Shown here: piece by piece, positions 1 through 11,140 of the stretch | Numbering within the stretch: position 1 is the first letter of the stretch | Layout of the letters: each line of letters begins with the position of its first letter | Source of the DNA: Euonymus europaeus | Lineage: Eukaryota; Streptophyta; Magnoliopsida; Celastrales; Celastraceae | DNA length: 64,000 nucleotides | NCBI GenBank assembly: GCA_963580455.1 | Contig: OY756967.1 | Coordinates: 8,206,501 to 8,270,500 of the forward strand | Direction: 5' to 3' | The notes under the pieces: model-generated | The model's database searches: none | The model's input: the letters and a program-made list of their open reading frames with translations, nothing else | What the model was told of the DNA's origin: nothing | Made by a program: the position numbers and the translations under genes

Positions 1-153
1 CTTGTTTTTTTAAGAATTGGAGGTAGTTAATCTTCAGTCCCTGTGGGTACGACACTCGTCTTTGCCACACTTATACTACTTGGATTCGTGCGCTTGCGAG
101 TATAAATAGAGTTTTAGAATTACTATATTTTTAGTAGTTTTAAAATGGTAACA
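1..153 (+). repeat. Athila-1 5' LTR, last 153 bp
   Basis: The window opens inside this LTR. It ends in ATGGTAACA, seven bases before the primer-binding site. The same 3' end occurs at 59737-59890 and 62366-62518 with only a few differences, which identifies the two other LTRs of this family in the window. The LTR start lies outside the window. Confidence 0.9.
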
Positions 154-159
154 AGTTTT

Positions 160-177
160 TGGCGCGGTTGCCGGGGA
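160..177 (+). promoter_or_regulatory. Primer-binding site, tRNA-Asp type, one mismatch
   Basis: TGGCGCGGTTGCCGGGGA matches the complement of the 3' end of plant tRNA-Asp(GTC) except for one C-to-G change at the seventh base. The intact version is present in both Athila-2 copies (34079-34096 and 44189-44206). tRNA-Asp priming is usual for Athila. Confidence 0.88.
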
Positions 178-265
178 CTGAAATTATTAATTTATCTCTA
201 GTTTCAATTGTGTATATTATTGCCTATTTATTTATTTATTGAATAGTATTTTATTCTTTCAGTAC

Positions 266-2090
266 ATGCTTGGACGTCGATCTAAAAGTTTTAACCTACT
301 TGAATACGATCCGGAGATTGAGCAAACTCCCGCACAACTCAGAAGAGAAGCAAGAACAAAAAGAAATATGGAGGAACAAAATATAAATGTTCTTGCCCAA
401 GTTGTAAATCCACAAGCTAATGCACAAGTTCGGAGGCCAATGAAGAATTCATTTATACCCCATAATTTGGCTCAGCCATCAAGCATAGCACTTCAACCCA
501 ATGTTCAAGGAAATGTCACATTCTCTCCAACTTTGCTTAATGCAGTACCTCATTTTAGGCACACCATTAGATGATTCGTATTTGCACATCAGAGATTTCT
601 TTGACCTCTGTATGACACAACGTGTCCAAGGTTTGACACCACAGGAAGTCCGACTCATTTTGTTTCCATTTTCCCTCAAAGATGCTGCAAAACTATGGTT
701 CAATTCATTGGCCCCAAGATCGATCAATTCATGGGAGGAAATGGCAACAAAATTCTTGAAGAAATTTTTTTCAGCCCAGGAAACAAAGCAATTAAGGAGA
801 GAGATTCAAACATGGCAGCAAAAGGATGGTGACTTATTCTATGAAGCTTGGGAGCAAATTAAACAGCTGTTTCTCAAATGTCCACACCACAACCTATCTC
901 AAGAAGATCAAATTCAAGCTTTTTATGAAGGTTTGAATGCTAACAATACAAGCATCGTAGACTCTGCATGTGGAGGTGTGTTGATGGAGAAAAGTAGTGA
1001 AGAAGCTTTAGAGTTATTTGAAACTCTAAGGGAGAATTCTCAACAATTCTCTTCTCGAGGAAAGCAAGGAGCAAAACTTCCAAGAGGCATGTATGAAGTC
1101 CACACCACAGATATGAATCAACCTTAGTTGAAAGCCATGGAACAAAAAATTGATATGTTGGTAAAAGCATTTTCCGCTCAAAATTCGTTATCATTCCAAC
1201 AAGCAACTCAAGCTGTAGTGTTAGCAATTTGTTCCCAATCAGATCACACTACAGAGACGTGTCCCATGTCTCCTCTTTCAGAACAAGAACAAATCAATTA
1301 TGCGGGGCAAGGTGGTTTCTATCCCAACAACATTCCATATGCAACTATGAACCATCCGGGATGGAAAACTCATCCAAATTTTGGGTGGAGGGGACAAGAT
1401 CAGAACAAGCAAATCCATCAAAATCAGCATCAAGCACAAACAAAACCAAGAAAAACTTCGTTGGAAGAACAAATGGCTCTTCTTTCTCTTAATACCAATA
1501 ATTTCATTCAAAAGATGACGCAGCAGAATAGCATTTATGATCAACAATTCAGCAATACTCAAGCTTCCATTCAGAAACTTGAAGTTCAAGTTGGTCAAAT
1601 TGCAAAGCAATTAAGTGAAAGAGAATATGGCAAACTTCCAAGTCAAACAGAAATTAATCCGAAAGGTAAGGAACAAATGAATGTCATCACTACTCGTGGA
1701 GGAAAAACTGTAGGATATTTGGACAAAGACACTTCTGAAAATAAAGAAAGGACACAGAAGAAAGAATCCACAAAGATTCAAAGCAAGGTTAGTGCACCTG
1801 TAAAAACTAAGAGTTTTGAACCTCATGTGCCTTTTCCTAGACGATTGGGGAGCGAAAAGAAAGTTGAACAAATGCAGAAGGTCATGGATATTTTTTGGAA
1901 GGTTGAGATTAACATACCTCTCCTAGACGCAGTCCAACAAATTCTAGCCTATGCAAAATTTCTGAAAGATATTTGTACAAGGAAGAACAAGCTGGCACCA
2001 TATGAGAAGGTGATGCTAACTGAACAATGCAGTGCTGTGTTGAACAAGAAACTACCACCAAAGTTGAAAGATCCAGGAAGTTTCACTATT
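266..2090 (+). pseudogene. gag: Athila-1 gag, broken
   Basis: Gag would form the particle core and bind the RNA. The ATG at 266 follows a splice-acceptor-like CAG and begins a basic N-terminus. A frame break near 540-575 and missing sequence there join two frames. The second frame holds the retrotransposon gag domain (about 570-1050), in which LFPFSLKDAAKLWF is recognisable. A TAG stop at 1125-1127 interrupts it, and the frame continues to 2144. The zinc knuckle near 1230-1265 has lost its first cysteine (C-x4-H-x4-C remains). The conserved linker before the protease (about 1860-2070) is present. Athila-2 gag (34841-37339) is the intact reference for these breaks. Confidence 0.85.
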
Positions 2091-2658
2091 CCTTGTGTTG
2101 TTGGTCAAGTTTCTTTTGAAAAAGCTTTTCTAGTTAGGTGCTAGTATTAATCTAATGCCATATTCTGTTTTTGTGCAACTAGGTCTAGAGAAGGAGTTAC
2201 AACCGACTTCAATCACTTTGCAATTAGCAGATCAATCGATAAAATTTCCAAGGGGAATTATAGCAGATGTGCTTGTCCGAGTTGACAAATTCTTCCTTTC
2301 AGCAGATTTTATCATTCTTGACATGGAGGAAGACAGGAATGTACCAATTATTTTGGGTCGACCTTTCTTGGCCACTGCAGGAACTATTGTGGATGTTCAA
2401 AAGGGTTGTTTGTCTATGATAGTGCAAGGACAAAAGGTAGAGTTTAAGCTTTTTAAAGCTACAAGACATCCATCGAATATCAGGGAATGTTTCAGCATTG
2501 AAATTTTAGATGACTTAATTTTTGATACATTTTTGGAGCATCATTCTATTGATCATTTCACAACTTGCCTTACTTTTCCTGAATTACAAGTTGATGAAGA
2601 TGGAGGAGTCGCGAAATTTTGTGCATATCTAGAGAAGCAACAACTATCAAATAACTAA
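2091..2658 (+). pseudogene. Athila-1 aspartic protease, active site destroyed
   Basis: This is the retroviral-type aspartic protease that would mature Gag-Pol. The downstream core is clear: GASINLMP at about 2136-2160 and LGRPFLATAGT at 2356-2388. A single-base loss just before GAS shifts the frame and removes the catalytic Asp of the D-L-G-A motif that is intact in Athila-2 (36725-36736). The reading frame then ends in TAA at 2656-2658, in frame with the RT that follows at 2701. Confidence 0.85.
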
Positions 2659-2700
2659 TGGAGAAGAACTTTTGAAGTTCTTGGTCCTCCACTCACCAAA

Positions 2701-3801
2701 TTGATCCCTTCCATTGAGTGTCCACCAAAGTTAGAATTGAAGCAACTTCCAGAGCATTTGAAATATGCTTATCTTGGTGTTGAGGAAGCATTACGTGTCA
2801 TTGTAGCTGCTAATCTTACTGATTCAGAGGAAGAAAGTCTTTTGCGGATGTTACGTGAATACAAGAGTGTTCTTGGATGGTCCATTGCTGATATCAAGGG
2901 CATAAGTCCTACTATGTGCATGCACCGAATTTTGCTAGAAGATTATTCAAAATCCTCGCGTGCAGCACAAAGACGCCTAAATTCAGCTATGAAGGAGGTT
3001 GTCAGAACTGAAATATTAAAGTTGCTCGATGTTGGAGTTATATATCCTATTTCTGACAGCAAATGGGTGTGTCTAGTGCAAGTTGTTCCCAAAAAGTCAA
3101 GAATCACAGTGATCACAAATGAAAAGAATGAGCTCATCCCAATAAGAAAACAGACAGGGTGGTGTGTGTGTATTGATTATCGAAAGCTAAATTCGGCTAC
3201 AAGAAAGGATCACTTTCCATTGCCATTTATTGATCAGATGCTAGAGAGACTAGCTGGTCATTCTCATTATTGTTTTCTTGATGGATACTTAGGTTATAAC
3301 CAGATTTTCATTGCACCTGAGGATCAAGAGAAGACAATTTTTACATGTCCTTTTGGAACATTTGCATACAGAAGAATGCCGTTTGGACTATGCAATGCAC
3401 CGGCTACATTTCAACGGTGTATGACAAGCATTTTCTCTAACATGGTGGGTCATATCATCGAGGTATTTACGGATGATTTCTCTGTGTTTGGTTCTTCTTT
3501 TGATACATGCCTTTATAATCTTGTCTTTGTTTTGGAAAGATGTAAGGAAACTAATTTGGTTCTCAATTGGGAGAAATGTCACTTTATGGTGCAAAAGGGT
3601 ATTGTTCTTGGCCATCTCATTTCAGCAGATGGGATTGTAGTGGACAAAGCAAAAATTGAAGTTATATCTAAATTACCACCTCCCACTTCAGTTAGAGAAG
3701 TGCGATCTTTTCTTGGACATGCGGGGTTCTATCGTCGCTTTATCAAAGATTTCTCTGCCACTATGCAGTCTGCTTACCAAAGGTGCAATTCTCAACTTTG
3801 A
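2701..3801 (+). pseudogene. Athila-1 reverse transcriptase
   Basis: The RT domain spans about 2980-3660 and includes the fingers motif DSKWV, the conserved VCIDYRKLN and the catalytic box FTDDFSVFG (the two Asp are visible). It is readable for 366 codons. It ends in frame-shifted sequence at about 3760-3800, where part of the RT/RNase H connection is lost. The product would be inactive because it is cut off from RNase H and integrase. The start at 2701 is simply the first codon after the upstream stop, not a true initiator. Confidence 0.88.
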
Positions 3802-3807
3802 CGATGA

Positions 3808-4260
3808 GTGTCTACAAGCATTCAAAAATTGAAGCAGTTACTTACATCAGCACCAATAATGACAACGCCAGACTTGAGTTTACCATTTGAGCTCATGTGT
3901 GATGCAAGTGATTATGCAGTTGGGGCGGTATTGGGTCAAATAGTTGACAAATTGCCACATGTCATTTATTATGCCAGTCGTGCTCTTAATGATGCTCAGC
4001 TCAATTACTCAACAACAGAGAAAGAATTACTAGCAGTGGTTTTTGCACTGGAGAAATTCCGATCATACTTAATTGGTTCCAAGGTGATTGTATACAGTGA
4101 TCATGCGGCTCTGAAATATTTTCTTTCCAAAAAGAACTCAAAGCCAAGATTAATTCATTGGATATTATTGCTCCAAGAATTTGATTTGGAGATAAAAGAC
4201 AAGAAGGGAGCAAAGAATGTTGTAGCAGATCATCTCTCTCGTATTATTCAAAAAAATAGC
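3808..4260 (+). pseudogene. Athila-1 RNase H
   Basis: This would remove the RNA template strand during reverse transcription. The motifs [24 protein letters not shown] and YSDHAALKY hold the expected D, E and D residues, followed by the conserved VVADHLSR tail. The frame begins after a stop at 3799-3801 and is disrupted again near 4390-4500 before the integrase. Confidence 0.87.
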
Positions 4261-4412
4261 GATGAACAAACTGAGCTGCCATTGAATGAAAGCTTCCCAG
4301 ACGAACAACTTCTTGTTGTACAAATTGAGGTACCTTGGTATGCTGACATAGGTAATTATCTTGCAAAAGGTGCTATTCCCAAGAGCTGGAGTTATCAACA
4401 AAGGAAGAATTC

Positions 4413-5572
4413 TTGTCCACAGCCAAGCATTATTTTTGGGACGAGCCCTATTTGTACAAGCATTATGCTGATCAAATTATTCGTAGGTGTGTGCCCCAAG
4501 TGAAACAACGTATTTTGCAATTTTGTCATACATTTACTTGTGGGGGTTACTTTGGCACTCAAAGAACTGCTACAAAGATTTTGCAATCAGGATTTTATTG
4601 GCGCACTCTCTATAAAGATGCTCACATTTTTTGCTCTACATGTGATAATTGTCAGAGACTTGGCAATATTTCCCACAGGAATGAAATGCCACTCAACAAT
4701 ATTCTGGTGGTTGAAATCTTTGATGTCTGGGGAATAGATTTCATGGGGCCATACTAGTGGCAGTTGAAGCCGTTGCAAGCCCAACCAACAAAAGTGATGT
4801 CGTGACCCGGTTACTTCAAGGAGTAATATTTCCCAGATATGGTACTCCACGTGTTATAATCAGTGATGAAGGAAAGCATTTTTTGAACCGGAGTGTGGCT
4901 GCGCTTCTTGCCAAATACAACATCACACATAAGATTACCACTGCTTATCATCCTCAATCTAGTGGACAAGCTGAGATTTCTAACAGAGAAATCAAACGAA
5001 TTCTGGAGAAGATAGTGAATATCAAGAAAACTGATTGGAGTATAAAATTAAATGATGCTCTTTGGGCATATCGAACTGCGTACAAGACTCCAATTGGCAT
5101 GACTCCATACCGTTTGATTTTTGGAAAGGCATGTCATCTTCTTGTAGAACTTGAACACAAGGCATTCTGGGCAATTAAAAGGCTCAACTTTTATTATGAT
5201 GCTGTTGGTGAGAAGAGAAAATTACAGCTAAATGAACTCGAAGAAATACGTGATGAAGCTTATGAAAATGCGCGGATTTACAAGGATAGGACCAAGCGAT
5301 ACCATGATCAGAATATTGTGGCTAAAGAATTTTCTCCTGGTCAAAAGGTACTTTTGTTTAATTCTAGACTTAAACTTTTTCCAGGGAAATTACGTTCACA
5401 ATGGTATGGTCCATTTCAAGTTGTTCATGTATATCCACATGGTGCTGTTGACATCAAGAACTTGGAGACGCGAAATGAATTCAAGGTTAATGGGCATCGT
5501 CTCAAACATTATTTTGAAGCCAATTTTAATGCAGCAGTGTCTAGTATTACACTTCGAGACGCAGGTAAGTAA
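4413..5572 (+). pseudogene. Athila-1 integrase, small internal deletions
   Basis: The integrase zinc-binding region (H-H-C-C, ending CSTCDNCQR) lies at about 4520-4665. The first catalytic Asp is in [10 protein letters not shown] (4718-4750). A stop at 4755-4757 and short deletions remove the stretch that normally follows. The next frame (from about 4757) carries the second Asp (IISDEG) and the Glu (SSGQAEI), then the C-terminal module with QWYGPFQV. All three catalytic residues remain but in different frames. Confidence 0.87.
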
Positions 5573-5758
5573 TTAAAAGGTATCATTTCGTCTAGCTCAA
5601 ACGTTAAATACAACGCTCATGGGAGGCAACCCATATTCCAATCTCACGGTATGTAATTGTGACTTTTTTTTTAAAAAAAAACATCTTTCTACACTATAGC
5701 CCTTCCTACTGTTTTTACTTCTACTCATTTCTCATTTCCTCTTACAGCCATTGAAAAC
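5573..5758 (+). other. Athila-1 pol to 3' ORF spacer with hairpin motif and acceptor-like site
   Basis: This short noncoding spacer holds TGGGAGGCAACCCA at 5620-5633 (TGGG and CCCA can pair), identical in both Athila-2 copies. It also holds a pyrimidine-rich run ending CAG at 5745-5747, 11 bases before the 3' ORF ATG, which resembles a 3' splice site. Confidence 0.6.
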
Positions 5759-6727
5759 ATGCCGAGACGCCTTCGTTCATCTACCTACCAGCCGGAGGAT
5801 CACCTATTCCAGAGAGCCGATATCATCCTGGAATGCAAGATTGATCCACTAATTCAACAAGCCGATGCAACTCTGTGGGTGATGCAATTTTTGAGGACGC
5901 ACAACTTGATGTTTCTTATGGATCCAGATCCTAATATGAACTTGCCCGTCTATCCGAAGATCATTCCTTCGTTTTATTCCACTCTTAAGGAGATCGAGAA
6001 GGGCACAATGTATGAGGTAATCATAGTTGGGGTGAAAGTTTGATTTACGACAGTGGAACTCTGTTTTTGTTTACGTTTTCCACTCGAATATGATGCTTCC
6101 ACTAGATTTAAAGCACCTATCAAGGCAAGAAAAGAACAAATGATTAATGAGATGTGTAAGGGTAAGTACGGTCGATATGCCAACGCTACACGACGTTCTT
6201 ACTTACCACCAAAGATGTGGTTGCTAGACGACGCCATCCGAAAAAATCTCTGCCCTATCGGCCATTCTCAGCAATGGCGGAGCAAGTTCTTAGCAACCTT
6301 ATACTACATGTATAAGGGAACCTGGTTTGATGTAGGGAAAATTTATATGGCTTCAATGCTCAAGGCCAAACTTTTTGTCGAACAGAGGCCTACCAAAGTT
6401 GGAAAATTATATTTTTGAAGGCTCATGACTGTATTGCTTCAATTCAAGGGTATTCGCCCTCCTCGACCTCAGCAATCTTCAGAATATCCAGTAACATTAC
6501 TGGAAATGTGGACATAGAGCCAAAGTACAAGCAATATGCGAACTGCTTTAGCACAACACGCTGAGGACTCCTCACAACATAGAGCATCACCACCGTTCAC
6601 TGTAGACTCTTCACGTCCACACAAACTGGGTACAATTATGGAGCAATTAACGCTATTGGGGGCTAGAAAACAGCGGATAGAGGAAAAGCTGGATACTCTC
6701 CTGGAGATAATGAATGCCTTCAACTAA
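5759..6727 (+). pseudogene. Athila-1 3' ORF (env-position protein), three stops
   Basis: The protein sits where Athila elements carry an env-like ORF. It is homologous to the intact Athila-2 ORF at 40716-41699: both share PDPN/K..LPVYP, TRRSYLP..MW.LDDAIR.NLCPIGHSQQ and YYMYKGTWFDVG-type blocks. One frame is preserved throughout, interrupted by TGA at 6041-6043, TGA at 6416-6418 and a TAG near 6512. I place it in the putative plant transposon protein family (PF20167-like), which is of unknown function. No signal peptide or membrane segment supports an envelope role. Confidence 0.8.
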
Positions 6728-7282
6728 TCGCTTTCGAGATATTTCACCTTTAGGTTTTATCTTTCTTTGCCTTATTTTTCATATGGTTTAATTTTATTTT
6801 CTTGTGTGACATTGAGGACACTGTCTCGTATAGGTGGGGGTGGTGGCATATTCATGCACTTTGATGATTTGATACAATTAAGTTTGAGTCAATTGTTCTA
6901 TCTGGATTATTAGAAAACAACTTCTAAAACTCTTTTGTGCACAAATACTAAGTCTCGTGGTAAGATGGATGATAATGCATAATACTAAGAGAATTTTCAA
7001 AATAAAGCACAAATTAAGTTCTAAATGAGTGGGGAGAAATGAGTAAACAACTTATGAACTTTCGTTGATCTTTTGAAATGGATAATTGCTGTCAATGAAC
7101 ACCATTACATGGTTTGTGGAATGTTGGTTGAATGCTGAGGATGATATTGATCAATTTTTGAGATTTCAATTGTAATTGCTTGAGCTTTTAGTTGTGAGGT
7201 ATGGTACCAAAAAAAAAGAAAACAAAAAAGAGAGAACAAAAAAAAACAAAAAAAGAAGAAGAAGAAAAAAGAAGAAAAAAAA
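6728..7282 (+). other. Athila-1 3' noncoding region, strongly conserved with Athila-2
   Basis: It contains the motif TTGAGGACACTG followed by GGTGGGGG (6812-6842), whose counterparts are at 41811-41841 and 51920-51950. From 6882 to about 7158 it aligns with Athila-2 41893-42177 at roughly 85-90% identity by eye, better than the coding regions. It ends in an A/G-rich run (7207-7282). No ORF is conserved across the aligned part. Confidence 0.75.
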
Positions 7283-7283
7283 A

Positions 7284-7296
7284 TGCTCTGATACCA
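7284..7296 (-). promoter_or_regulatory. Primer-binding site of minus-strand Tork-like copia
   Basis: On the minus strand this reads TGGTATCAGAGCA, the usual copia site complementary to initiator tRNA-Met, two bases from the LTR end at 7299. Its internal region should continue to lower coordinates but is missing; Athila-1 begins directly at 7282. Confidence 0.88.
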
Positions 7297-7298
7297 CT

Positions 7299-7621
7299 TG
7301 TTGTAAATCGACCGTTCGAATAAAGCAGGATCACAGCTTTCAATGAACTTGAAATAGTAAAAGGCTAAATTGGACACATAGATTTTACGTGAAAAACCCC
7401 TAATGAACAGGGTAAAAATCAGGGACTAGTATAGGAAAAATTCACTATGGAGCAGAAGATTACAACATTCTCTCTAATTTAGCAAGGAGATAACAATGAC
7501 ACTCTCTCTTGAAACTAGGAGAAAAACTAAAACCTCTCCACACAAAAACCTTTATTATCTCCCTCACTCTCACCTTCTCTTTCTCTCTACACAAATGTTG
7601 TGTTGTTTTTGGTGTGTCTAA
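7299..7621 (-). repeat. Tork-like copia LTR, 3' part (R/U5), minus strand
   Basis: On the plus strand the LTR begins TGTTG and its other end, at 60040, is CAACA, giving the expected inverted termini. The minus strand shows a GGGGTTTTTCACG-type U5 and a CT/AG-rich R region. It is interrupted at 7621 by an Athila-1-type solo LTR with target duplication TCTAA (7617-7621 and 59891-59895). The joined LTR is about 468 bp. Confidence 0.82.
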
Positions 7622-7672
7622 TGATAGATGTTGGAAACATCTACTTTAAATGTAAATTATCATTAGCATTTG

Positions 7673-7800
7673 TCACAAAGTTGGAGTTTTTGAAGTGATT
7701 TTGTACAAATAAATTTTAATCACCATCGATGAATCACTTTGTGTTTATTTTCATATTTATAGGCCCAATCATGAGTCCAACCCAAGTGAAGATCATGGAA
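7673..7800 (-). repeat. Inverted U3 segment shared with 61349-61475
   Basis: The minus strand of this stretch matches the plus strand of 61349-61475 with few differences. It contains GGGCCTATAAATATG, a TATA-like sequence. In this LTR it lies in the opposite orientation to its partner, so one of the two LTRs has a rearranged U3. Confidence 0.75.
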
Positions 7801-7926
7801 GATTTTTGTTGACATCATTGCTTACAACTTCTTCATTGCACCAAAATAATTCAACAATGGTTGCCTTCAACATTCAACAATGGTTGCTATTCAAGCTTGC
7901 CATTGTTGAATATTTGTCCTTTCCAT

Positions 7927-7946
7927 TGCCTATATAAAGGCATGAT
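7927..7946 (+). promoter_or_regulatory. TATA promoter of Athila-1-type LTR
   Basis: CCTATATAAAGGC here is followed by a TTTGTTAGACACA-type start region. The same promoter block is at 61622-61640 on the plus strand and, on the minus strand, in the Tork LTR at about 59917-59935. Confidence 0.6.
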
Positions 7947-8542
7947 CTATTTTTTGTTAGACACAAAAAAAAACAACAAGAAGAAGAAGAAGGAGAAAAG
8001 TGAAGGAGATCTTGCATCAAGTATAATAAGGGGGTTTATCTAGTTATTTTATTACTTATGTTTGTGAATTTTATTTATTTATATTTGTTGTGTAAACTTA
8101 ATATGAGGAACTAATCCTCTTACTAAGGTGATGATGGATTCACTCTATTGTCTTTAATAAATTTGGTTGAATTAATTGTGATTTATTCATGTCATGTCAA
8201 GTATTAAATTGCTATGTTTATTAATAATTAAATCTTGATGCTTAGCTACCATCTAGGTTTGATTAATGTGATGCAAATTGTAGTAGATGTCATGCTCAAT
8301 TTGAGAATAGCTTCTTGCAATTTATTACCAAAGTTACCTAGTCATAGATGTCATATGCTAGGAATTTTGTGATCATTTCATAAGTTACATTGATCCTAAT
8401 GCATTCTTGTTTGTCAAATTAGTCCAGATGCCATGGATAATTGCAAATTAAGGATGGATGTGGTAAGTTAGATGCCAATGACTACTACATGAATTAGAAA
8501 ACTTGATCTTTGATATGCTTGGATGAATTTATAATTGATAAC

Positions 8543-11041
8543 TGTTGGACCATAGGTCCTACATTTGTGTTTTGATGCAAAAATACATATTGGACTATTT
8601 GATTGTGCTTAACTTTGGATGAATTTGGACAAATCATGAAATGAATTATATCTACTGATTTAAGCTTCATTATATATCTTTGGAATCATGATTGATCATG
8701 TTTGATATAAATTGGATGAATCTGGACTGACTTATTTTTCGATGCTAAAATCTGTCACAACATCACACTGCGCACACGTTGGTTGAACAGTCATAACTTA
8801 TTCATATAAGCTCTGATTGACTTGATTCGTGTCCTGAAAATTATTTAAGACACTCTGGAATTTTTCATTGTCAAATAGTGTCAGGTCAATTTTAAGTTTA
8901 TCAGGTTCAATTTGTCAGTTGAAATTAATTCACTAGTGTAGTTGTGAAACTAGCCTAGTTGAGATTTGCATGATCAAATTGAATGACCAAATGACCTCAA
9001 TTATAAGTGAAATTTTGTATGCACATCCTTATATAGATGAATTGATTTATCATGTGCTTACTTGAATTTTATTGAGCTTATATCATATTGGTTAACCCAA
9101 GTGCAAGCATTGAAGCTCTTTGAGCTTACAAGCAAAATTGGAGTGTTCTATCACTCATTTCTTTGTAGGTACAAATCATACACTTATTTGGGACATTAAT
9201 TTAGGATGTGAAATGGTCATGGAGTATTGAGGTTTCAGTGTTTAGGCACTTAGAACCCGAAATCCCCTAGGAAACCCTATTTGGGAGAAATTGAGACTAT
9301 GTGAGCTACATTGAAGGATTTATTTAGGAAATAGTCTAAGACATATTTATTGAGAAACTTGACCAAATTTGGAGTGAAGAAGACTTAAATTGGTGCAACC
9401 CATTCTTATCCAAAATAGCCTAAATTCCTCAAATTGACCTTCCATGGGTTAGACTAAGTTGAATTAATGTTGGATGATTTATTTGGAGTAGGGGCTCGGT
9501 CATAACCCTTCTAGAAAGCCTTAGGAGCCTTTGGAGGGAGTTTGAGAAGCCTTGGATTCATTTGAAATCAAATAAAAAAGATTGGAGCCAAAACACTTGG
9601 AGGAAAATTGTCCACATCACCATGTACTATTATGTTCTTGTTTTCAAGTATTTTGGGGGGAATTTCGCGTGAGACTTGCAGGGGTTGTTTGGTTGAGTGT
9701 TGGAGCCTTTGTAAGCATGAAGAAGAGTTTAACAAGAAGCACAAAAGATCCAAACAAACCTTGGAGCCAAGATTTGAAATTTGAATCAAAGGTTGACCAA
9801 AAGTCAATAACGGCTAGCCTTTCAATGGTGTTGATTGATTTCGTTTTTGAAGATGAAGGGCAGAGATTATAAGTTGATTGAGGGCTGAGATTGAAGATTA
9901 ACAAGGTCCAATGGCCAAGATTAAATGGAGACAAATGAAGAGGAAAATCATGCTTCATTCCACACTTGGAAAACATATGTAAAAAAAATCACCAAGAGAG
10001 CTTTTGTTCTTGATTCTACAATTTTTGAGTGATCTTCTCTTGATCTTTTGATCATCATTTGCTGAGATTATTGTCATCATCTTTCCTTCATCAACCTCAA
10101 GCTAAGACACACTTTCAAGCCAAAATCATTAAGGTATTTCTTTGAGTGTTCTTGAGCTACTTTCCACAAAAGCTTCTCCTAAACTTATTTCCATCTTTGT
10201 GAGACTTTGTGTGAACTTTTGGTTGAGTGCAAGCCACGAATTTGAGCCAAATTTATATCCTACCAGTGAGCTATACATTGAGAGATTAAATGTTCCTCAT
10301 CAAAATAGCTTAGAGCTAATCTTGAGAGAACCAAAAACCAAATCACTTGTAAAAGTCCCTTTTGAGGGCATTACCTTTGAGAGGTGTGTGAAAGTTTAAG
10401 GTTAGCTTCAAACCTTGGTGGTGTACAAGTTTGGGGTGTGCTTGAAAACCCTAAGTTTGTGGTGAACTTGCAAAACCATTTATATCCTTTAGTGGATTTG
10501 GAAATCCTAAGCTTGAGGGCTTAGGTAGTGGATGTAGGTGTGAGCACCGAACCACTATATATCCTTGTGCACTCTATTTTTGATTTTCTTTCTTGTTTGG
10601 TGCTATTAGTGATTTGTGTGCCTTAGAAATTGATATTAGGGTGTTGCTTGCTGCCATTGCTTGTTGGGATATTGCTTGTGTTTGAACAACTTGTGATTAG
10701 TGGATTCTAGGTATACTTTTGATAGTTAATTTTCTGGAATAGCAATCTGTCCGTGCACTGTTCATATATCTAGACTTTGAATTTTGATCTAAATTTTTGA
10801 TATAGTATTCATTAAGGTATTGTGATATTGCATACCAAATTTCGTTGCATTTGGACTTGAATTGCTAGGTCAAATAATATCTACTTGGTTGGGTGGCAGA
10901 TTTGTACTATAAACACTGGTTTGATCATTTGTTCGTTTTTAGATTGTGGTTTTTGTATTTGAGGTTTAAACTTAGTTTTTGGAGACACAATTCAACCCCC
11001 CCCCCCCCCCCCCCACCTCTTGTGTTAGCCTAGTGATTTCA
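8543..11041 (+). repeat. Sirevirus LTR 1 (left)
   Basis: TGTTGG...TTTCA, 2499 bp, starting directly after ATAAC. By eye it differs from LTR 2 at about 19 sites and from LTR 3 at about 27. A run of 19 C lies at 10996-11014, just before the LTR end. ORFs of 79-110 codons inside it (for example 9582-9872 and 10142-10399) show no recognisable domain and I treat them as chance. Confidence 0.92.
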
Positions 11042-11043
11042 AT

Positions 11044-11055
11044 TGGTATCGGAGG
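11044..11055 (+). promoter_or_regulatory. Sirevirus primer-binding site, copy 1
   Basis: TGGTATCGGAGG follows the LTR end by two bases. It matches the initiator tRNA-Met complement TGGTATCAGAGC at most positions. The identical site follows LTR 2 at 21099-21110. Confidence 0.8.
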
Positions 11056-11098
11056 AGGTTAGCAAAGTAATAGAATTAACATTCTAGCTTAGATCAAA

Positions 11099-11140
11099 TG
11101 GCTTACACTAGTACTAGACCACATGATGGCGAGGGCTTGT
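11099..11140 (+). pseudogene. gag: Sirevirus gag, first 14 codons (copy 1)
   Basis: The ATG at 11099 starts MAYTSTRPHDGEG, identical to the uninterrupted start at 21153. The frame is cut at CTTGT (11136-11140) by the solo LTR and resumes at 12754 after the duplicated CTTGT. This fragment fixes the true gag start, so the TTG at 12755 is not an initiator. Confidence 0.88.

Larger units (their letters stand above)
1..7282 (+). mobile_element. Athila-1: decayed Ty3/gypsy Athila element, 3' end cut off
   Basis: The order is the end of an LTR, a tRNA-Asp primer-binding site, gag, protease, RT, RNase H, integrase and a further 3' ORF. This is the Athila arrangement: Ty3 domain order plus an ORF in the env position. 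All coding parts carry stops or frame breaks, so the copy is dead. It is collinear with the Athila-2 elements at 32724-54288 but is a different family; integrase nucleotide identity looks like roughly 75% by eye. The internal region stops in a purine-rich run at 7282, where it abuts the primer-binding site of a minus-strand copia element. Its polypurine tract and 3' LTR are not attached; 61349-62518 may be that LTR. Confidence 0.9.
7622..8542 (+). repeat. Athila-1-type solo LTR, left part
   Basis: It starts TGATAG directly after TCTAA. It continues at 59616 after the Sirevirus insertion and ends GATAACA at 59890, followed by TCTAA again. Both flanks are Tork LTR, with no primer-binding site or polypurine tract, so this is a solo LTR left by LTR-LTR recombination. 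The total is about 1.2 kb. From about 7858 onward it is collinear with the LTR at 61532-62518. Its U3 holds an inverted segment (7673-7800) and a copia-like promoter block (7834-7980). Confidence 0.82.

Noticed and set aside
7299..7856. A single uninterrupted 558-bp Tork LTR (TGTTG...CAACA)
   Set aside because: The ends look right, but the TCTAA duplication at 7617-7621 and 59891-59895 and collinearity across that joint show the LTR is split at 7621 and continues at 59891.
9582..10399. ORFs of 79-110 codons inside Sirevirus LTRs, repeated in LTR 2
   Set aside because: They recur because the LTR is repeated. No domain is recognisable and LTR 3 breaks them.
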